Origin: Desulfopila sp. IMCC35008
GTDB lineage: Bacteria > Desulfobacterota > Desulfobulbia > Desulfobulbales > Desulfocapsaceae
DNA length: 64,000 bases
Direction of reading: 5' to 3'
NCBI RefSeq assembly: GCF_010646885.2
Contig: NZ_CP050700.1
Span: forward strand, 3,498,501 to 3,562,500
Part shown: positions 36,214 through 43,849 of the stretch, in pieces
How positions within the stretch are numbered: position 1 is the stretch's first letter
Layout: the number at the start of each line of letters is the position of its first letter
Program-made: the position numbers and the translations under genes
The notes under the pieces: model-generated
Databases searched by the model: none
The model's input: the letters and a program-made list of their open reading frames with translations, nothing else
What the model was told of the DNA's origin: nothing

Positions 36214-38259
36214 TTACTGAAAAATTGAATTCAGCTTCTTCTCAAGTCCACTGAAAAAAACTTCAGGCTTACTCTTGGCCAGTTCCTGCTTGAGAGACAG
36301 AAGGCGCTTGTTTGAAGGGGCTATCTCCAACCCTTTTGACACGTAACTACGAGCCTGGGTGAATTTGAAGTCCCTGTGTGCCACTTCTCCGAGAACGGCA
36401 TATCGATTCCCGATCTGTCGCAGCACCTCCCGGGCATCTTCCCCGTTCCCCGTAATCTGCCTGATGTCCTTGTAATATTTATATGCACTCTGGTTGTAGG
36501 GTGTGGTCAATTTATTACGCCGCAAGGCCTCCTCCGCCTTGGATCGTAAATAGTCGACGTGTTCCAGTTTTTCGCGTTCGATCCTCTCCCTGAGGAGAGC
36601 CAGACGGTGATTGTCCGGTGAGACCGCCAGACCTTTTTCAAGGAAGTCCCTGGCCCCGGCAAGGTTCCTGTGTCCAAGGCTTTTTTCAACCAGCTCTGCA
36701 TATTGTTCCCCAATAACACGTAAACCATCCATGGCAACATTGTTATCGGGATCCCTCTTGAGCACTTCCCTGTAATACTTGAGAGCAGACGTCTCGCCTG
36801 GGGTCGTCAGCCGCCCTTCTGTAATGGCAGTACGACCTTTCGCCAATAATGATTCCAGCTCCTCTTTAGTGGAGACATATTCAACGAGTATTTCACGTGC
36901 TGAATCCTTGATCTGCTCCTGCAAGGCCGGATTACGCCCTGTATCTGCAAGATCCGTGGTCACCTCTGCAGGCAGCTTAAGGCCCAGCATCAAAGGTTCC
37001 GCCCCCCCAGGGTTGCGGCTGAAAACAGACATTATAATTACGCCACCAATCAGCCCGCCGCCAACAACGGCCCAGGTCTTCCAACCCAACCTGTCGAGAA
37101 GATCTGTCATCTTGCCCCTCATTCGTACAAGCCACGTATGTGCCTTGCCTTTCAAGGAGGGATTCTCATAGTTGAGATATGTGGTCTGGACAGTTTGCTC
37201 CGGCAACTCGGGTAGAGTTACATCCTCAATAATCGTCTGTTCGATAGAACCAAAATCAGCCCCGTTGAACTCGGTACTATCATCTTCCGTGTCCCGCAGA
37301 CCCGACAATTCGGTTTTTTCCTTTTCATACTCATCCCCAAACAACGTGAGGATGTATTCTTTCAAGAGTTGCCGGTGTGAATATTTCTTGATTGCAAAAA
37401 GACAATCCTCAAGATCCCGAATCATCTCAAGACAGGATTGGTACCTTCTCTCCTTATCCTTTATGAGGGCATTACGCAGTATTGAGTAAACAGCCGTTGG
37501 CAAACCCGGTGCGACCGTCTCCAGCGGGTCGTACTCCACAGCCAGGCATTTCCGGATAAGAGTTGCGGTATCTCCCCTGTACATACGTTTACCGCTTAAC
37601 ATTTCATAGAGAAGGATACCTATCGAAAAGATATCTGAACGACGGTCAATGCCGTTGCCGACGAGCTGTTCGGGCGACATATAGGAAATCTTACCCTTGA
37701 CCACCCCCGCCTGGGTCCGGTGATCATAGAGTTCTGCTTTGGCAATACCGAAATCGATAATCTTGACGTTCCCGTCATACGTAACAAACACATTATGCGG
37801 GGTCAGGTCCCGGTGGATGATGTTGAGGGGGCGCTGACGGAGATCCTTGAGCTTATGTGCGTATTCCATACCCTCACAGATCTTGAGAGCAACAAGGAGT
37901 GCATGCTCAACCCCCATGGCGTGCTTTCTCTCCCGTGCCTGGACCATAATAGAATGAAGATCCTTGCCGAAGAGGTATTCCATGGCAATAAAAAAGGAAT
38001 TGTCGAACTCACCGAAATTATATATATGGGCAATATTCTCGTGCTGGAGAAGAGCGGCGAGCCGCGCTTCATCGATGAAATTCGTCACCAGCTCAGAATC
38101 CCTCGCCGCTTCCGGCAGCAATTTTTTCAGGACGATCAGTTTCTCAAAGCCTTTCTCACCCACCAGTTTACAACGAAACACCTCCGCCATACCTCCCTTC
38201 CCGATCACATCGAGTGGCACGTACCTATCAGCGGATTGTCGTGTTCGTATTCCTTGCAT
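36214..38259 (-). CDS. Hanks-type Ser/Thr protein kinase with periplasmic repeat domain
   Basis: 681 residues. The kinase domain (about 15-285) has the Gly loop GKGGMAEVF, the catalytic HRDLTPHNV, and DFG in IIDFGIAK. A membrane span at about 398-415 (WAVVGGGLIGGVIIMSVF) separates the cytoplasmic kinase from an extracytoplasmic part that contains two copies of an about 80-residue helical repeat (LTTP...A.KYY...; about 480-560 and 575-655), TPR-like. Such receptors phosphorylate Thr/Ser on targets in response to envelope signals. Neighbours are a phosphothreonine reader (FHA) and a phosphatase. Confidence 0.93.
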   Translation of the reverse strand: MQGIRTRQSADRYVPLDVIGKGGMAEVFRCKLVGEKGFEKLIVLKKLLPEAARDSELVTNFIDEARLAALLQHENIAHIYNFGEFDNSFFIAMEYLFGKDLHSIMVQARERKHAMGVEHALLVALKICEGMEYAHKLKDLRQRPLNIIHRDLTPHNVFVTYDGNVKIIDFGIAKAELYDHRTQAGVVKGKISYMSPEQLVGNGIDRRSDIFSIGILLYEMLSGKRMYRGDTATLIRKCLAVEYDPLETVAPGLPTAVYSILRNALIKDKERRYQSCLEMIRDLEDCLFAIKKYSHRQLLKEYILTLFGDEYEKEKTELSGLRDTEDDSTEFNGADFGSIEQTIIEDVTLPELPEQTVQTTYLNYENPSLKGKAHTWLVRMRGKMTDLLDRLGWKTWAVVGGGLIGGVIIMSVFSRNPGGAEPLMLGLKLPAEVTTDLADTGRNPALQEQIKDSAREILVEYVSTKEELESLLAKGRTAITEGRLTTPGETSALKYYREVLKRDPDNNVAMDGLRVIGEQYAELVEKSLGHRNLAGARDFLEKGLAVSPDNHRLALLRERIEREKLEHVDYLRSKAEEALRRNKLTTPYNQSAYKYYKDIRQITGNGEDAREVLRQIGNRYAVLGEVAHRDFKFTQARSYVSKGLEIAPSNKRLLSLKQELAKSKPEVFFSGLEKKLNSIFQ

Positions 38260-38572
38260 TGAGTTATTCCTGCAGATTCCCGTTAATTGTTGTCAGGCTA
38301 AATGATCCATTATCTCATCATTTACCAAAAACTTATAATAATTCTTTTGATTTTCAACGATTAAAATATTATTAATTCCTGACACAATAGCAGCTGCATA
38401 AATTCCCGACAATCTTCTCAGGCAGATACGCACTGTTGGGGAAACGACGTCTACAGCATACCAAGACCGCCAGGTTGCCTGGTTCACACTTTCATAACAG
38501 TGTCGTATTTTTAGACGATAGCTGCTGCCGGGGCATACACGTATCAAAGAGTAAGGGAAAGGACGTTTATTC
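38260..38572. other. Divergent control region between kinase and phosphatase
   Basis: It holds an 8-base inverted repeat TAAATGAT...ATCATTTA (38299-38324) and longer arms ATTGTTGTCAGG (38286-38297) and CCTGACACAAT (38378-38388) about 80 bases apart. Both lie on the kinase side and could be regulatory. No gene and no clear -35/-10 pair was identified. Confidence 0.4.
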
Positions 38573-39304
38573 ATGAATCAAACGATTGAAGCATGCTGCA
38601 AGACAGATACGGGATTGGTACGGGAAAAAAATGAAGATGTCTGTTACGCCGACACCCAACAGCACTGTTACCTGGTTGCCGACGGCATGGGGGGACAGGC
38701 CGGCGGTGAAATAGCGAGTTCCCTGTTTCGGCAGGCAACAGACGAGGTTTTCGGTGATACATCCCCCACGGCCCTTGATTCAGCCATTGCCAGGCTCCAA
38801 TCATGCTTCAACCTGGCTCACAAAAAGATCCACCAGCAGGTAGTGGAAAAGCCGGAACTGATCGGTATGGGCTGCACGGCGGACCTGCTCACTTTTTATG
38901 AAGACCATTATCTCCTCGGTCACGTGGGCGACAGCAGGACCTATCTCTATTCCGGCAACGCACTCTCCCAACTGACGACAGACCATTCATTACTCCATGA
39001 GCAGATAAGCCAAGGTGTGATAGCGAGTGAAGATGCGGAGAAAAGCAGGTTCAGAAATGTCCTGCTCCAGGCGGTGGGCGTCGATATGCAAATCGATGTC
39101 GATATCATCACCGGACAAGTGGAGCCCGGTAGCCAGTTCCTGCTCTGTTCAGACGGACTTTACACCATGGTCAGGGAGGAGGAACTCATCTCCGTTCTTG
39201 CTTATGATGCTCCGCCCCAGTTAAAGGCGGAGATCCTTATCAATATGGCCAACGATAATGGCGGCAGGGATAATATTGCCATAACCCTGATTGAAGTGAA
39301 ATGA
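38573..39304 (+). CDS. PP2C-type Ser/Thr protein phosphatase
   Basis: 243 residues, soluble, essentially a bare catalytic domain. The metal-binding and catalytic motifs are all present: DTGLVREKNEDV, VADGMGGQAGGE, HVGDSRTYL, CSDGLYTMV and GGRDNIAITL. It dephosphorylates phospho-Ser/Thr and is the natural counterpart of the kinase transcribed divergently from the shared promoter region. AAAGGA lies upstream of the ATG. Confidence 0.93.
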   Translation: MNQTIEACCKTDTGLVREKNEDVCYADTQQHCYLVADGMGGQAGGEIASSLFRQATDEVFGDTSPTALDSAIARLQSCFNLAHKKIHQQVVEKPELIGMGCTADLLTFYEDHYLLGHVGDSRTYLYSGNALSQLTTDHSLLHEQISQGVIASEDAEKSRFRNVLLQAVGVDMQIDVDIITGQVEPGSQFLLCSDGLYTMVREEELISVLAYDAPPQLKAEILINMANDNGGRDNIAITLIEVK

Positions 39305-39310
39305 AAAAAC

Positions 39311-40519
39311 TTAAAACACAAACACCTCTGCCAAATCACCCGGTTTGAGATCACATCCAGGTTCCACCGCAATATATCCGTCCGCCTCAACTATCGAGGT
39401 GAGCATATGCGACCCCTGACGAGCTATAGGTCTGAAGGTTGGAACTGAGTTGGGCTCGTTGGTAATATCAACCCTGATAAAGTCGGTTCGCTTACCCATA
39501 TTGACAACAGGGACCTCCGCCTCCGCGGTAATGGTCTTTTTCAGGTATTGCACTCCCTGTAGCGAGGCAAGACTGGGCATCACAAAATTCTGGAAACACA
39601 TAAAAGCAGACACGGGGTTGCCGGGCAACCCGAACAGCAAGGTTCTATTACGCCTTGCAACATAGAGAGGTTTCCCCGGCTTCTGACGTATCTTCCAGAA
39701 CAATTCATCAAACCCGACCATCTCTGCCGCCTCTTTCACATGATCATGCCGTCCTACGGACACCCCTCCTGAACAGAGGATAATATCGCTCTGTTTTTCA
39801 AGCGCCATCCTCAACTGCCGAACTGTCACCTCCAGATCGTCCTCTACGTGAAGGCTCTCGGCTACGACGCCGCCCGCCTCCTTGATAGCACTCTGCAGCA
39901 TCGGGTCATTTGAGTCACGCACCTGAAACGGTTTTATCTCCTCATCACCATGGTGGGCCAGCTCCGTTCCGGTGATAAAAAGAGAGACCCGGGGTTTATC
40001 ATAAACAGGTATTGAATTGCAACCAATCGCTGAAAGTAAGGCAATCTGGCGAGCTTTTAATACCAGCCCCTTATCAAGAATTTTTGCCCCCTGGCCGAAC
40101 TCCTCACCTGCATGACGGACGTCCTGGCCTTCTTTCTTACACTTCCTGATAAGAACAATACCCCCTTCTTCCTCAGTATCTTCCACCCTGATAACCGTAT
40201 CACTTCCTTCGGGAATCATTGCACCGGTGCTGATACGGACGGCCTCGCCAGCCTCTAAACGCACTGCATATGGAACACCCGCCTGGCTTTCACCCACAAC
40301 GTTCAACGAAACGGGTGTATCATCACGAAGCTCATGCAGATCGGCCCAACGTACCGCATAGCCATCCATCGCCGAGCTTGTATAGCGTGGTGAAGGCTCG
40401 GGAGAGTGGATATCCTCTGCCAGCCTGCGGGAAAATGCCTCATTGATTGAAACCCGGACAATGCGCGGTTCGGGAAGATTGTTCTTTAAAATCTCTAACG
40501 CTTCTGAAACTGATATCAT
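39311..40519 (-). CDS. moeA: Molybdopterin molybdenumtransferase
   Basis: 402 residues. It inserts molybdate into adenylylated molybdopterin, the last common step of molybdenum cofactor synthesis. The family segments are clear: SPRYTSSAMDGYAVR, ISTGAMIPEGSDTVIRVEDT, ILCSGGVSVGRHDHVKEA and GLPGNPVSAFMCF. Transcribed after moaA with a gap of three bases, so a moaA-moeA operon. The product serves NapA and other molybdoenzymes. Confidence 0.93.
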   Translation of the reverse strand: MISVSEALEILKNNLPEPRIVRVSINEAFSRRLAEDIHSPEPSPRYTSSAMDGYAVRWADLHELRDDTPVSLNVVGESQAGVPYAVRLEAGEAVRISTGAMIPEGSDTVIRVEDTEEEGGIVLIRKCKKEGQDVRHAGEEFGQGAKILDKGLVLKARQIALLSAIGCNSIPVYDKPRVSLFITGTELAHHGDEEIKPFQVRDSNDPMLQSAIKEAGGVVAESLHVEDDLEVTVRQLRMALEKQSDIILCSGGVSVGRHDHVKEAAEMVGFDELFWKIRQKPGKPLYVARRNRTLLFGLPGNPVSAFMCFQNFVMPSLASLQGVQYLKKTITAEAEVPVVNMGKRTDFIRVDITNEPNSVPTFRPIARQGSHMLTSIVEADGYIAVEPGCDLKPGDLAEVFVF

Positions 40520-40522
40520 GCC

Positions 40523-41536
40523 TTAACCGCCAATTGTTGCCATTGAGTCTTCACAGAGTCTTTCCTGTTGCTCTGCAACCTTATGTCCGTCGACAAGTTT
40601 TGCCCGTACACTATCGATGATGCGTGCCTCAATCTCCTGATCTTCAGCACCGCTCCTCATAAGCTCACGCAGGTCCAGAACACCTCGGTCATACAGACAG
40701 TTTTTCAACAAACCGGCCGGAGTGATCCTCACCTTGTTGCAACTGGCACAAAAACGTCTGGATTCCCCCTCGATTATACCCAGCGTTCCCTTAAAGCCAG
40801 GCACAGAGAATTTCCTGGCGGTCTCAATGTCATTCGATGAAATTTCAACCATCCCCGGAAAGAGTCGCTCTAATCTTTCAGCCAGCGATTCTCCACGACA
40901 CAAATCAGAACGGGCCTTGCCGGAAAACGGCATCAGTTCGATAAAACGCAGAGCCACACTATTATCCCGGGCGAGTTGAGCCAGCTGAACGATATCTTCA
41001 TCACCGGTCTCTACCTGTACGACACTATTTACTTTCAGGGGAATATCCATTCGCAGGGCTTCGTGAAAAACAAGCAACACGGTTTCCAGCCTGTCCCGCC
41101 TGGTAACATCCAGAAAACGATCCGGGTCCATGGTGTCGAGGCTGAGGTTTATACCGTCGATGCCAAGCCGTTTCAGACCGGCGAGATGCGGCATGACGGC
41201 GACACCGTTGGTAGTAAGCCGCAGGTCAAGCCCGGGATTGTTCGTCTTTAACCTCTCCATGAACTCCAGGCAGCCCTTTCTGACAAACGGCTCTCCCCCT
41301 GTGATACGTATTTTACGAACACCAAGACCTGTAAAGAGCCTGCCCAGTCGTTCAAGCTCTTCATAAGAGAGAATTTCACCATGACCCAAGACTTTGACGC
41401 CCTTTTCGGGCATACAGTAACGACAACGGAGGTTACAGCGATCGGTAATGGAAAGTCTCAAGTAGGTAACGGAACGGCCGTGTTTGTCGATGAGACGTGA
41501 AGTTGGCAGGGAACAAGCGGTTCGAGATGCATTCAT
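40523..41536 (-). CDS. moaA: GTP 3',8-cyclase
   Basis: 337 residues, radical-SAM enzyme that makes the first intermediate of molybdopterin from GTP. The radical-SAM cysteines are Cys34, Cys38 and Cys41 (CNLRCRYC). The C-terminal [4Fe-4S] cysteines are in CASCNKVRITPAG and LLKNCLYD. The chain ends in Gly-Gly, the MoaA terminus needed for activity. AAGGAGT lies before the ATG. The leader at 41541-41657 is structured (see separate entry). Confidence 0.94.
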   Translation of the reverse strand: MNASRTACSLPTSRLIDKHGRSVTYLRLSITDRCNLRCRYCMPEKGVKVLGHGEILSYEELERLGRLFTGLGVRKIRITGGEPFVRKGCLEFMERLKTNNPGLDLRLTTNGVAVMPHLAGLKRLGIDGINLSLDTMDPDRFLDVTRRDRLETVLLVFHEALRMDIPLKVNSVVQVETGDEDIVQLAQLARDNSVALRFIELMPFSGKARSDLCRGESLAERLERLFPGMVEISSNDIETARKFSVPGFKGTLGIIEGESRRFCASCNKVRITPAGLLKNCLYDRGVLDLRELMRSGAEDQEIEARIIDSVRAKLVDGHKVAEQQERLCEDSMATIGG

Positions 41537-41540
41537 GCAG

Positions 41541-41657
41541 ACTCCTTTTCAAGTGTCGGAAGGCTGCCCCGTTTCCAGTGCAACCCTATCGGCCTCAAAC
41601 CGTGACCGTCAATCGATCTTAGGTTTTTCGGCTCGGAGTTATAGGATAATTCAGGCC
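41541..41657 (-). promoter_or_regulatory. Structured moaA leader, candidate molybdenum cofactor riboswitch
   Basis: Read on the minus strand, the leader has CCTAT...ATAGG and GCC...GGC stems with AACC/GGTT inside, then GGTTGC paired with GCAGCC around ACTGGAAACGGG. TCCGA occurs twice (CTCCGAGCC and TTCCGACAC). The position just before moaA is where Moco riboswitches are found in other proteobacteria. Identity with that class is from memory of its general pattern and is uncertain. Confidence 0.45.
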
Positions 41658-41839
41658 AAAAATAGTACTGACATATTAATCATTTTATCTACATGATCTT
41701 GGAAAACATTGCAAGACCTGCAATGCTGCTCCGTTAGTTTTTCCTTAAATACTTGCAATCGTCTTTCGATGCAGTCTAGTATATTCAGATGGTTATAAGT
41801 ATGATTCGAAACATATCATTAATTAAACTTCGGTTTATC

Positions 41840-42843
41840 ATGGAAAAGCTCCTCTTTTCACTCACTCTCATACTCACCGGTTTAGCACTCGGATATACCA
41901 TCCGTTCCGGAAGTATCAAAGGTCGCATTCAACTCCCCCTGCCCATCGATGACCTTCGTAAAATCCTCCAGAAAATCGGCCTGCTGTTTTTCATGCCCGT
42001 TTCGTTTATGGCGGCAGTATAGGTGGTTAATTTCCAGGATCTCCGAATCATACTGCTCCCTTTGGTCGGACTTTTTGCCTTGGTAACAGGAGGTTTCTAC
42101 GGGGTTCTCCTTGCCAGGTTGACCCAAAGTACACCACGACAGAAGGGTGTGCTCTTCTGTTGCAGCTCATTCACCAATATCGGCTCCATTGGCGCCCTGA
42201 TCTGCTACATGTTTTTGGGAGAAGCTGGATTTGCACTGGTGGCGTTATACAAGATATTTGAGGAAATATACTACTATACGATCGGTTTCCCCATTGCCAG
42301 GTACTTCAGCTCAGGGCACAGCAACGAAGGAAGAAGTTTCGGTACCAAACCCTTCTCGGTCATGACGGACCCTTTTGTGGCGACAATACTGACCGCCTTC
42401 TTCACCGGTTTGACCCTGAACCTGGCTCACATTGCCGTCCCCCTGTTTTTGAAACGGTTAATGCCCTGTTTATTCCGGCCGGGACTTTTATCCTGATCGT
42501 CTCTATCGGCATGGGAATGCGTCTCTCCCGGCTAACGGAACACCTGCCCAAAGGGATATTGGTTACACTCATCAAGTCCCTGCTTGTGCCGGCCGGGGCC
42601 ACAACCCTTGCCTGGCTGACTGGACTCGGCAGTATGGAAGACGGGCTGGTCCTGAAAGTTGTGTTGATCCTGAGCTCAATGCCTGCCGCCTTCAATTCCC
42701 TGTTGGCTGCATCTATTTACGACATGGACCTGGATCTCGCCAATAGTTGCTGGCTTATTTCAACCGCCTCCCTCTGCCTGGTCATGCCGTGGCTCTACTG
42801 GATCTTGCAGTTTATGGAAGAGCATCCCAACAGATTACGATAA
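41840..42843 (+). pseudogene. AEC-family permease, disrupted
   Basis: Three consecutive open stretches together encode one auxin-efflux-carrier-family membrane protein of about 335 residues. The first break is an in-frame TAG at 42020-42022 (between FMAAV and VVNFQ, probably once a Trp codon). The second is a frame change at about 42438-42443, where GT followed by five C would need six C to restore ...AVPPVFETVNALFIPAGTF. Two independent lesions argue for a decayed gene rather than recoding, unless the assembly is wrong. AEC permeases export organic anions. The region upstream (41658-41839) holds no other gene. Confidence 0.75.
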
Positions 42844-42940
42844 AAAGCGGTTTTCATTTTGCCAACTGTCTCAGCCCGGCTTATAGTGAAACAGAAAGAC
42901 ACACTATCAAAATACTATTCATTTTTTTGGAGGAAATAAT

Positions 42941-43807
42941 ATGACCAAATACGGCTTCCTAGGAATCGGAATCATGGGTAAGGCCATGGTAACCAACCTG
43001 CTCAAGGCCGGTCTTGACGTAACCGTATGGAACAGGACTCCGGAACGATGCACCCCACTGGTTGACATGGGGGCCAACCAGGCCCAAACCCCGGCCGAAG
43101 TAATCGAGGCCTGTGATATCACCTTCGGCATGGTCTCCGATCCCGAAGCGGCCAAAGCGGTCTGCCTTGGAGAGCATGGAGTTGCCCAGGCCATGACGGC
43201 GGGAAAAGGGTATATCGACATCTCTACTGTCGACAGCGACACCTCCCGTGCACTTTGCCAAACCATACAGGGCAAGGGTGGCCGATTTCTAGAGGCACCG
43301 GTATCCGGCAGCAAGAAACCGGCTGAGGACGGCGCCCTCGTTTTCCTCTGTGCCGGAGACGAATCCCTGTACAGGGACGCGGCAGAACCTTTGGGAATAA
43401 TGGGAAAGAAATCGTTCTATTTCCCTGAAATAGGCCAGGGCGCCCAGATAAAGCTTGTTATCAATATGGTAATGGGGACAATGATGACCGCCTTTAGTGA
43501 AGGTCTGGCACTCGGTGAACAGGTGGGGCTTCAGAAATCAGACATCCTGGAGGTTCTTGCCCAAGGTGCCATCAACAACCCGATGTTCCAGCTCAAGGGC
43601 CCTCTCATGGCTGCAAACACCTATAACCCGGCATTTCCCCTCAAGCATATGCAAAAAGATATGCGCCTGGCCCTGGAACTGGGTGAAAAGCACAACCAGC
43701 CCCTCAACACGGTAGCCGCCGCCAATGAGTTATACTTGAAGGCGAAACGTAACGGCAGCGATGACGAAGACTTTTCAGCTGTTATGAAGGTTATCGAAAA
43801 AAAATAG
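42941..43807 (+). CDS. GlxR/3-hydroxyisobutyrate dehydrogenase-family reductase
   Basis: 288 residues, cytoplasmic NAD(P)-dependent enzyme. The Rossmann motif is GFLGIGIMGKAMVTNL; the substrate site has APVSGSKKPAEDG and the catalytic lysine is in GQGAQIKLVINMVMG. Closest in feel to glyoxylate/succinic-semialdehyde reductases (the GLYR1 group). Strong ribosome-binding site (GGAGGAAAT). No metabolic neighbours in the window that fix its substrate. Confidence 0.88.
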   Translation: MTKYGFLGIGIMGKAMVTNLLKAGLDVTVWNRTPERCTPLVDMGANQAQTPAEVIEACDITFGMVSDPEAAKAVCLGEHGVAQAMTAGKGYIDISTVDSDTSRALCQTIQGKGGRFLEAPVSGSKKPAEDGALVFLCAGDESLYRDAAEPLGIMGKKSFYFPEIGQGAQIKLVINMVMGTMMTAFSEGLALGEQVGLQKSDILEVLAQGAINNPMFQLKGPLMAANTYNPAFPLKHMQKDMRLALELGEKHNQPLNTVAAANELYLKAKRNGSDDEDFSAVMKVIEKK

Positions 43808-43823
43808 ACTAACAGGTACAAAA

Positions 43824-43849
43824 GAACCCGTTTCATCACAGAAACGGGT
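43824..43849. terminator. Bidirectional terminator hairpin
   Basis: Perfect arms AACCCGTTTC and GAAACGGGTT with loop ATCACA, between the convergent dehydrogenase and hybrid kinase genes; its last base overlaps the kinase stop codon. No long U-run. Confidence 0.7.

Noticed and set aside
42020..42022. In-frame TAG in the AEC permease as a possible pyrrolysine codon
   Set aside because: A second frame-breaking lesion lies downstream in the same gene, AEC permeases are not known pyrrolysine proteins, and no pyl genes are in the window.
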